Part shown: positions 56,010-64,000 of the stretch, in pieces | How the letters are laid out: every line of letters starts with the position of its first letter | Numbering within the stretch: the stretch's first letter is position 1 | Assembly: GCF_003086295.3 (NCBI RefSeq) | Contig: NC_092048.1 | Span: forward strand, 70,536,841 to 70,600,840 | Source: Arachis hypogaea | Lineage: Eukaryota; Streptophyta; Magnoliopsida; Fabales; Fabaceae | Length of the DNA stretch: 64,000 bases | Direction: 5' to 3' | Program-made: the position numbers and the translations under genes | Notes under the pieces: generated by a model | The model's database searches: none | What the model was told of the DNA's origin: nothing | What the model saw: the letters and a program-made list of their open reading frames with translations, nothing else

Positions 56010-59000
56010 TTAAGCTTCCTCTCTTCTTGGTGCATCCTCCAATATGTACACCTCTAGCTCTCTTGGAGGCTTGCAACCATGATACTTCTTCACTCTATGT
56101 CCGTTCACCTTGAAAGTCGCTTCACTTTTGGGATCAAACAATTCCACCACTCCGTAGGGCTTCATCTCCTTCACCTTGAAAGGTCCTTCCCATCTAGAGC
56201 GGAGCTTGCCAGGCATAAATCGGAGCCTTGAGTTGTAGAGGAGGACTTCATCTCCTTCTTGAAAGTCCTTCTTCTGAATGTGATGGTCATGGAATGCTTT
56301 AGTCTTTTCTTTGTAGATTCGGGCATTCTCATATGACTCATTCCTCAAGCATTCAAGCTCCTCTAATTGTAGCTTCCTAGCTTCACCCGCCTTGGCTAGA
56401 TCCATGTTGCAATGCTTTACCGCCCAATAGGCTCGATGCTCAATCTCCACCGGAAGGTGGCATGCCTTACCATAGACGATCCGGAAAGGGCTCATCCCTA
56501 TCGGGGTCTTGTAGGCCGTCCTATATGCCCATAGTGCATCCCCTAACCGGAGGCTCCAATCTTTTCTTTGTGGATTGACCACTTTTTTCAAGATTCTCTT
56601 GATCTCTCGGTTGGACACTTTCGCTTGCCCATTTGTTTGCGGATGATAAGCAGTAGCAACCTTATGCGTCACTCCATAGCGCTTGAGCAATGTTTCTACT
56701 TTTCTGTTACAAAAGTGGGATCCTTGGTCGCTCACGATTGCTCGTGGCGACCCATAACGGCATACAATATGATTTCGTATGAAAGAAACAACGGTATTGG
56801 CGTCATCAAGGCGGGTAGGCACGACCTCTACCCACTTTGACACGTAGTCAACCGCTAACAGAATATACAGATACCCACTAGAGTTGGGAAACAGTCCCAT
56901 AAAGTCAATGCCCCATACATCAAATATCTCACAGAACAACATAGGTTGCTGAGGCATTTCATCCCTTTGGGATGCGTTTCCTAACTTCTGACACTGATGG
57001 CAAGACACACATAACCGGTTAGCATCCTTGAATAAGGTTGGCCACCAGAATCCACAATCCAACACCTTTTTAGCGGTCCTTTGTGGGCCAAAGTGGCCAC
57101 CACATTCGGACGAATGACAAGCTTCCAGAATTGGTTGGAATTCGAATTCCGGGACATACCTTCGGATTACTTGGTCCACACCTCTCTTCCACAAGTGAGG
57201 GTCATCCCAAATATAGTATTTGGAATCACTCCTCAACTTGTCCCTTTGGTTTTTTGAAAGGTTGGGAGGGAAGATTCTTGCAACCAAGTAGTTTGCCATT
57301 GGTGCAAACCAAGGAAGGCTATCTGACACAGCATGCAAACTATCCAATGGGAATGAGTCATTGATCGGAAATGGATAAGTTTTTAAATTCTCAATGCGGT
57401 TTAAATGATCCGCAAACAGGTTTTGAGATCCACTCCGGTCCCTAATCTCAATGTCAAATTCTTGCAAAAGCAAGATCCAACGTATGAGTCTAGGCTTTGA
57501 CTCATTCTTTGTCAATAAGTACTTTAAAGCTGCATGATCCGTGTATACCACTATCTTTGAACCTAGCAAATAAGATCTAAATTTTTCTAAAGCATGAACA
57601 ATGGCTAAGAGTTCTTTTTCGGTAGTGGTATAGTTGGATTGTGCTGCATCTAGTGTCTTAGAAGAGTAAGCAATGACATAAGGGAGTTTACCCTCGCGCT
57701 GTGCAAGCGCGGCACCTACAGCATAGTTTGACGCATCGCACATTATCTCGAATGGCAACGTCCAATTGGGGCCTCGCACAATCGGTGCTATGGTGAGAAC
57801 TTTTCTTAACTCTTCAAATTCTTTCACACACTCACTGTCAAACTCAAAATCCACATCCTTTTGGAGTAGGCGCGACAATGGCAAAGTAATCTTGCTGAAG
57901 TCCTTGATAAAGCGCCTGTAAAATTCTGCATGTCCCAAAAATGAGCGGACCTCCCTCACGGATGAGGGGTGAGGCAAAGTAGTAATAACATCGACCTTGG
58001 CCGGGTCCACAGAAATGCCTTCACTAGAGACTACATGTCCTAACACTATGCCTTGTCGTACCATAAAGTGACATTTTTCAAAATTTAAGACAAGGTTAGT
58101 GTCAACACATCTAGCTAAGACCTTGGCCAAGCTCTCTAAACAACAATCGAATGAGACACCATAAACGCTGAAGTCATCCATAAAAACTTCTAGACAATTC
58201 TCCATTAGATCGGAGAAGACACTCGTCATGCACCGCTGAAAGGTAGCGGGTGCATTACATAGTCCAAATGGCATCGTTTTATAGGCAAAGGTGCCAAACA
58301 GACATGTAAACGTGGTCTTCTCCTGATCTTCAGGAGCAATATGTATCTGAAAATATCCAGTAAATCCATCAAGAAAGTAGTAGTGAGATTTACCTGCCAA
58401 GCGGTCTAGCATCTGATCAATGAAAGGTAGGGGGTAATGGTCCTTTCGTGTGGCGGCGTTCAATCTTCTGTAGTCAATACATACTCGCCACGCATTTTGT
58501 ACCCTTTCAGTAACCATTTCACCGTCGTCTTTCTTGACCGTTGTGATGCCTGACTTCTTGGGAACAACCTGAAACGGGCTCACCTACTCACTGTCGGAAA
58601 TTGGGTATATCATGTCCGCATCCAATAATCGAGTTACCTCTTTCTTCACTACATCAAGGATGGTCGGGATGAGTCTCCTTTGCGGTTGCCTAACTGGCTT
58701 GGCTCCATCTTGGAGAAATATCCTATGCATGCACTTGCGGGGGTCAATTCCTACAATATCCGCTAGGCTCCATCCTATCGCTTTCTTGTACTTTCTTAGA
58801 ACGTCTATGAGCTTTTCCTCTTCTTCACTTGAGAGCTCACTAGCAATAATGACCGGAAACCCTTGGTTGTCCTCTAAGAACGCATATTTCAAATGAGATG
58901 GAAGGGGCTTCAGTTCACTTTTTACCTCAATATGAGGTTCCTTTTCATCAAGCTCATGGGACTCATTCTTGGCGATTTCTTTTTCTTGTTCATCCTCTTG

Positions 59001-59226
59001 GTCATCCTTCTCCTCAACAGTGGGGTAGCATAACTTGTCATGGTTTTCCTCTTGCACTTCTGCTACCACTTCATCAATTACATCGCATCGGATCATAGAA
59101 TGTTCTTCGGGAGGATGTTTCATGGCTTCCTCTAAATTGAACTTGATAGTCTTGTCTCCAACCCCAAAGGAATATATACCGGTGAAGGCATCTAGCTTGA
59201 ATTTGGAGGTTTTGAGGAAGGGTCTA
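56010..59226 (-). pseudogene. Pol polyprotein of D: RT, RNase H, integrase; one nonsense codon
   Basis: The frame is open from 59226 (cut by A3) to the stop at 56010 except for TAG at 58586-58584, where TGG (Trp) is expected before VSP and VVPKKSG. Upstream are an acidic linker and the RT lead-in (KYKKAIGWSLADIVGI, PQRRLIP). Counting residues after the stop: RT has FMDD at 134-137 and [10 protein letters not shown] near 71-80. RNase H has D283, E324, D349 and D392. The integrase zinc-binding region has H490, H497, C528 and C531. The catalytic core has D560 and D619, but the position 36 residues on is K655 (AAA, 56621-56619) where the family has Glu. A chromodomain is not seen, and the C-terminal region (RWEGPFKV) is of the GPY/F type. 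Athila lineage is likely. Both lesions are G-to-A on the coding strand. The protein cannot work as it stands. Confidence 0.92.
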
Positions 59227-60889
59227 TGATGAGCGGATAATTTATACGCTTTTTGGCATTGTTTTTAGTATGTTTTTAGTAGGATCTAGTTACTTTAAGG
59301 GATGTTTTTATTAGTTTTTATGTTAAATTCACATTTCTGGACTTTACTATGAGTTTGTGTGTTTTTCTGTGATTTCAGGTATTTTCTGGCCGAAATTGAG
59401 GGACTTGAGCAAAAATCAGATTTAGAGGTTGAAGAAGGACTGCTGATGCTGTTGGATTCTGACCTCCCTGCACTCAAAGTGGATTTTCTGGAGCTACAGA
59501 ACTCAAAATGGCGCGCTTCCAATTGCGTTGGAACGTAGACATTCAGGGCTTTCCAGAAACATATAATAGTCCATACTTTGGCCGAGTTTAGACGACGAAA
59601 AAGGGCGTTGAACGCCAGTTCTACGGTGTAGTCTGGAGTTAAACGCCAGAAACATGTCACGAACCAGAGTTGAACGCCAAAAACACGTTACAACTTGGCT
59701 TTCAACTCCAAAAGGAGCCTCTGCACGTGGAAAGCTAAAGCTCAGCCCAAGCACACACCAAAGTGGGCCCTGGAAGTGGATTTCTGCATTTAAACTTAAT
59801 TCTGTAAACTCTAGTAACTAGTTTAGTATAAATAGGACTGTTTACTATTGTATTCGGCCATGCCTGAACCTTTCACTTATGTATTTTTCAACGGTAGAGT
59901 TTCTACACTCCATAGATTAAGGTGTGGAGCTCTGCTGTTCCTCATGAATTAATGCAAAGTACTACTGTTTTTCTATTCAATTCAACTTATTCCGCTTCTA
60001 AGATATTCATTCGTGCTTCAATATGAATGTGTTGAACGTGATAATCATCATCATTCCCCCACGAACGCGTGCCTGACAACCACTTCCGTTCCACCTTAGA
60101 TTGAATGATTATCTCTTGGATCTCTTAATCAGAATCTTCGTGGTGTAAGCTAGATTGATGGCGGCATTCATGAGAATCCGGAAAGTCTAAACCTTGTCTG
60201 TGGTATTCCGAGTAGGATTTTGGGATTGAATGACTGTGACGAACTTCAAACTCGCGAGTGCTGGGCGTAGTGATAGACGCAAAAGGAGGGTGAATCCTAT
60301 TCCAGTATGATCGAGAACCTCAGATGATTAGCCGTGCTGTGACAGAGCATTTGGACCATTTTCACAAGAGGATAGGATACAGCCATTGACCACGGTGATG
60401 CCTCCAGATGATTAGCCATGCAGTGACAGCGCATCGGATTATTTTCACAGAGAGGATGAAAAGTAGCCATTGACAATGGTGATGTCCTTACAAAAAGCCA
60501 GCCATAGAAAGGAGTAGGACTGATTGGATGAAGACAGCAGGAAAGCAGAAGTTCAGAGGGACGAAAGCATCTCTATACCTTTATCTGAAATTCTCACCAA
60601 TGATATACATAAGTATTTCTATTTTTATTTTCTGTCTATTTATTATTTATTTTCAAAAACTCCATAATCAATTATTATCCGCCTGACTGAGATTTACAAG
60701 ATGACCATAGCTTGCTTCATACCAACAATCTCCGTGGGATCGACCCTTACTCACGTAAGGTTTTATTACTTGGACGACCCAGTGCACTTGCTGGTTAGTT
60801 GTATCGAAGTTGTGAATGAAAAACAATTTATTAAGACGTGCGTACAGAGTTTTTGGCGCCGTTGCCTGAGATCACAATTTCGTGCACCA
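59227..60889 (+). repeat. 5' LTR of element A3
   Basis: 1,663 bp, TGATGAGCGG to GTGCACCA. GGCGTTGAACGCCAG and GAGTTAAACGCCAG words at about 59600-59700, TATAAATA at 59827-59834. A PBS-like TGGCGCCGTTGCC lies inside the LTR end at 60854-60866. Confidence 0.9.
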
Positions 60890-60895
60890 AGTTTT

Positions 60896-60913
60896 TGGCG
60901 CCGTTGCCGGGGA
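60896..60913 (+). other. Primer-binding site of A3 (tRNA-Asp type)
   Basis: TGGCGCCGTTGCCGGGGA, a perfect complement of the plant tRNA-Asp 3' end. Confidence 0.9.
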
Positions 60914-62772
60914 TTGTTCGAGTTTGGACAACTAACGGTTCATCGTGTTGCTCAGATTAGGTAATTTTCTTCTTATTTTGAATTCAAAAAAAAATATTTT
61001 CAAAAATTTTTCAAAAATTTTTCCTTTATTTTCGAAAAAAAATTATAAATCTTTTCAAAAATATATTGTTCTTCAGAATTTTTAAGAATGAATTCTAGAG
61101 TTTCATGAAGCATGTTGAAGCCTGACTGGCTGTAAAGCCATGTCTAAATTCATTTAGACTGGGGCTTCCAACCCAACATTATCAAGAGCAAGCTAGTTGT
61201 TGCTAATCCACCTGCTGTTGTTCCTGATCCACTTGATTTACATGCTAAAGCTTGACTGGCTATTAAGCCATGTCTAACCCTCAGATTGGAGCTTTAGACT
61301 AAGAGTGCAAAATTCCTGGAATTCATATTAAAAATTTTGGAATCCTTATTTTTCTTTTTCCCAAATAATTTTCGAAAAATCCAAAAAAAATCATAAAATC
61401 ATAAAAACCAAAAATATTTTGTGTTTCTTGTTTGAGTCTTGAGTCAAATTTTAAGTTTGGTGTCAATTGCATACTCATCTTGCATTTTTCGAAAATTGCA
61501 TTCATGCATTGCATTCATCATAATCTTCAAGTTGTTCTTGATAACCCTTCTTGATTGATCTTTATATTATATGGTTTTGCGTTGCATGTTATTTTTCATA
61601 TGCATTCTTGCATTCATAGTGTCTGAATATGAAAGATTTCTAAGTTTGGTATCTTGCATGTTTTCTTTGCATATAAAATTTTCAAAAATAAGTTCTTGAT
61701 GTTCATCATGATCTTCAAAGTGTTCTTGGTGTTCATCTTGACATTCATAGCATTCTTGCATGCATTCATTGTTTTGATCCAAAATTTTCATGCATTGCAT
61801 CATTTTCATGTTTTTCTCTTTCATCATTAAAAACTCAAAAATAAAAAAAAAAGATTTCTTTCCTTTCTTCTCTCATAAATTTCGAAAATTTGGATTGACT
61901 TTTTCAAAAATTTTTAAAAATTCAATTGTTTCTTATGAGTCAAATCAAATTTTCAATTTAAAAATCTTATCTTTTTCAAAATCTTTTTCAAAAATCAAAT
62001 CTTTTTCATTTTTCTTATTTTTTTTCGAAAATTTTAAAAATATTTTTCAAAAATCTTTTTCTTAATTTTATCTCATAATTTTCAAAAATATCATCAACAA
62101 TTAATGTTTTGATTCAAAAATTTCAAGTTTGTTACTTACTTGTTAAGAAAGATTCAAACTTTAAGTTCTAGAATCATATTTTGTGATTTCTTGTGAATCA
62201 AGTCATTAATTGTGATTTTAAAAATCAAATCTTTTTCAAAACTAATTTCAATCATATCTTTTCAAAAATATCTTCTTATCTTATATTTTTTAAAAATTTG
62301 ATTTTCAAATATCTTTTCTAACTTCTTATCTTCTTATCTTTTCAAAAATTGATTTTCAAAATTTGTTTCAACTAACTAACTAACTTTTTGTTTGTTTCTT
62401 ATCTTTTTCAAAACTACCTAACTAACTCTCTCTCTCTAATTTTCGAAAATATCTTCCCTCTTTTTCAAAAATTCTTTTTAATTAACTAATTGTTTCAAAT
62501 TTTAATTTTAATTTTCGAAAATCACTAACCATTTTTCAAAAATAATTTTCGAAATTCCTCTTTCTCTCTCATCTCCTTCTATTTATTTATTCATCTACTA
62601 ACACTTCTCTCCCATCCAAAAATTCGAACACTACCTCCCTCTCTGTGTTCGAGTTTTTTTTCTTCCCTTCTTTACATTACATTCTTTTCTTCTTCTAGTC
62701 ACACAGGAGAACCTCTATATCTGGGTAAAAAGGATCCCTATTATTCTTATTTTTCTGTTCCCTCTTTTTCAT
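60914..62772 (+). other. AT-rich leader of A3
   Basis: No gene. TTTTTCAAAA/TTTTCGAAAA words and AAGTTTGGTGT motifs near 61453 and 61641. One segment (about 61150-61240) with CACCTGCTGTTGTTCCTG-like wording is absent from A1. Confidence 0.78.
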
Positions 62773-64000
62773 ATGAGCAGGAGCAAGGACAAGAATATTC
62801 TTGTTGAAGCAGATCCAGAACCTGAAAGGACTCTGAAGAGGAAACTAAGAGAAGATAAATTACAACAATCCAGCAAGCACCTTTCAGAAATTTTCGAACA
62901 AAAAGAGGAGATGGCAGCCGAAAATAATAATAATGCAAGAAGGATACTTGGTGATTTTACTGCACCTAATTCTAATTTATATGGAAGAAGCATCTCCATC
63001 CCCATCATTGGAGCAAACAATTTTGAGCTGAAACCTCAATTAGTTTCTCTAATGCAGCAGAACTGCAAGTTCCATGGACATCCATCTGAAGATCCTTTTC
63101 AGTTCTTAACTGAATTCTTGCAGATCTGTGATACTGTTAAGACTAATGGAGTAGATCCTGAAGTCTACAGGCTTATGCTTTTCCCATTTGCTGTAAGAGA
63201 CAGAGCTAGAGTGTGGTTGGACTCTCAGCCCAAAGATAGCCTGAACTCTTGGGATAAGCTGGTCACGGCTTTCTTAGCTAAGTTCTTTCCTCCTCAAAAG
63301 TTGAGCAAGCTTAGAGTGGATGTTCAAACCTTCAGACAGAAAGAAGGTGAATCCCTTTATGAAGCTTGGGAGAGATACAAGCAACTGACCAAAAAGTGTC
63401 CTTTTGACATGCTTTCAGAATGGACCATCCTGGATATATTCTATGATGGTCTGTCTGAATTAGCTAAGATGTCATTGGATACTTCTGCAGGTGGATCCAT
63501 TCACTTAAAGAAAATGCCTGCAGAAGCTCAAGAACTCATTGACATAGTTGCTAATAACCAGTTCATGTACACTTCTGAGAGGAATCCTGTGAGTAATGGG
63601 ACGCCTCAGAAGAAGGGAGTTCTTGAAATTGATACTCTGAATGCCATGCTGGCTCAGAATAAAATATTGACTCAGCAAGTCAATATGATTTCTCAGAGTC
63701 TGAATGGAATGCAAGCTGCATCCAACAGTACTCAAGAGGCATCTTCTGAAGAAGAAGCTTATGATCCTGAGAACCCTGCAATAGCAGAGGTGAATTACAT
63801 GGGTGAACCATATGGAAACACCTATAACCCCTCATGGAGAAATCACTCAAATCTCTCATGGAAGGATCAACAAAAGCCTCAACAAGGTTTTAATAATGGT
63901 GGAAGAAACAGGTTTAGCAATAGCAAGCCTTTTCGATCATCCACTCAGCAACAAACAGAGAACTCTGAACAAAATACCTCTAATTTAGCAAACTTAGTCT
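62773..64000 (+). CDS. Gag-protease ORF of A3, 5' part
   Basis: ATG at 62773 (MSRSKDKNILVEADPEPERT) opens 409 codons without a stop to the window edge. It matches residues 1 to about 415 of the A1 ORF: gag domain with FHGHPSEDPFQFLTEFL, RARVWLDSQP and WERYKQLTKKCP, then the Gln/Asn/Ser-rich linker. The protease would lie beyond the window. Small differences include loss of a few residues around residue 47-52 and one extra Gln in DQQKPQQ. That both A copies keep an open gag is notable for elements lacking pol. Confidence 0.88.
   Translation, partial: MSRSKDKNILVEADPEPERTLKRKLREDKLQQSSKHLSEIFEQKEEMAAENNNNARRILGDFTAPNSNLYGRSISIPIIGANNFELKPQLVSLMQQNCKFHGHPSEDPFQFLTEFLQICDTVKTNGVDPEVYRLMLFPFAVRDRARVWLDSQPKDSLNSWDKLVTAFLAKFFPPQKLSKLRVDVQTFRQKEGESLYEAWERYKQLTKKCPFDMLSEWTILDIFYDGLSELAKMSLDTSAGGSIHLKKMPAEAQELIDIVANNQFMYTSERNPVSNGTPQKKGVLEIDTLNAMLAQNKILTQQVNMISQSLNGMQAASNSTQEASSEEEAYDPENPAIAEVNYMGEPYGNTYNPSWRNHSNLSWKDQQKPQQGFNNGGRNRFSNSKPFRSSTQQQTENSEQNTSNLANLV

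Larger units (their letters stand above)
49866..59226 (-). mobile_element. Element D, autonomous-type Athila-like retrotransposon, 3' part
   Basis: Minus-strand order: pol (59226-56010), hairpin and donor-like site, CpG-rich block, second ORF (54392-53145), 3' non-coding region, 3' LTR (51622-49866). The 5' part (gag-protease, 5' LTR) is separated by the A3 insertion at 59227 and lies beyond the window. This is the only element here with RT and integrase. The left LTR border is set by TGTATTGG at 49866 and is less certain than the others, since no duplication partner is visible. Confidence 0.85.
59227..64000 (+). mobile_element. Element A3, family A, 5' part, running off the window
   Basis: Inserted into the D pol frame at 59226/59227. 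The adjacent 5-mer GTCTA (59222-59226) is the predicted target duplication. 5' LTR 59227-60889, primer site 60896-60913, leader 60914-62772, gag-protease ORF from 62773, open to the last base. It follows A1 (15119 onward) closely but with clear divergence in the LTR array. Confidence 0.9.

Noticed and set aside
1..64000. A conventional host gene, resistance gene or non-coding RNA hidden between elements
   Set aside because: The nested boundaries account for nearly all bases. Only about 90 bp (49775-49865) is unexplained, and no plant gene motif is seen there.

Overview
This window looks like an intergenic retrotransposon nest from a plant nuclear genome, most likely a legume of the genus Arachis (peanut or a wild relative). 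The genus is inferred from repeat words I recognise (GGCGTTCAACGCC-type palindromes, AAGTTTGGTGT motifs, tRNA-Asp primer sites), not from a search. I see no single-copy host gene, rRNA or tRNA gene. Nearly every base belongs to LTR retrotransposons of the Ty3/gypsy (Athila-like and Tat-like) class inserted into one another. Intact elements start TG, end CA, carry 5-bp target duplications, and have a primer-binding site matching the 3' end of tRNA-Asp.

Layout, left to right. 1-2046: 3' part of a non-autonomous element (family G, second copy) with a truncated LTR. 2047-5170: an LTR fragment of family E, then a decayed Tat-type gag-pol. 5171-5232: a small inverted E fragment. 5245-27029: an old element F (internal remnant and 3' LTR), interrupted by complete element G (6082-14314, TSD ATGCC) and complete element A1 (15119-25984, TSD CGCCA/CACCA). 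27030-49774: an E-family LTR split by complete minus-strand element B (27084-35136, TSD ATCGC), a solo E LTR (35757-37175, TSD GTAAT) and a tandem minus-strand element C (37613-49768, LTR-INT-LTR-INT-LTR, TSD CCCTC). 49866-59226: the 3' part of minus-strand autonomous element D, interrupted by a second A element (A3, 59227-64000) that runs off the window.

How the parts relate. D is the only element here with a near-complete pol (RT, RNase H, integrase), and it carries one nonsense codon and a lost integrase catalytic glutamate. G and B share D's LTR start, 3' non-coding region, post-pol hairpin and the N-terminus of D's second ORF, but have a short gag-like ORF instead of pol. They look like non-autonomous partners of D-type elements. 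A elements keep gag-protease and a decayed second ORF but no RT or integrase. C encodes only a Glu-rich gag-like protein, intact in both tandem units.

The most interesting signals lie outside the coding parts. (1) Families A, B, D and G each carry a CpG-rich palindromic array twice, once in the LTR and once in the spacer before the second ORF. (2) A conserved hairpin plus GTAAG-type splice donor follows gag/pol in G, B and D, with a matching acceptor just before ORF2. (3) Several nested insertions fall inside these arrays. (4) C is a tandem two-unit element with a hairpin minisatellite upstream of its TATA box.
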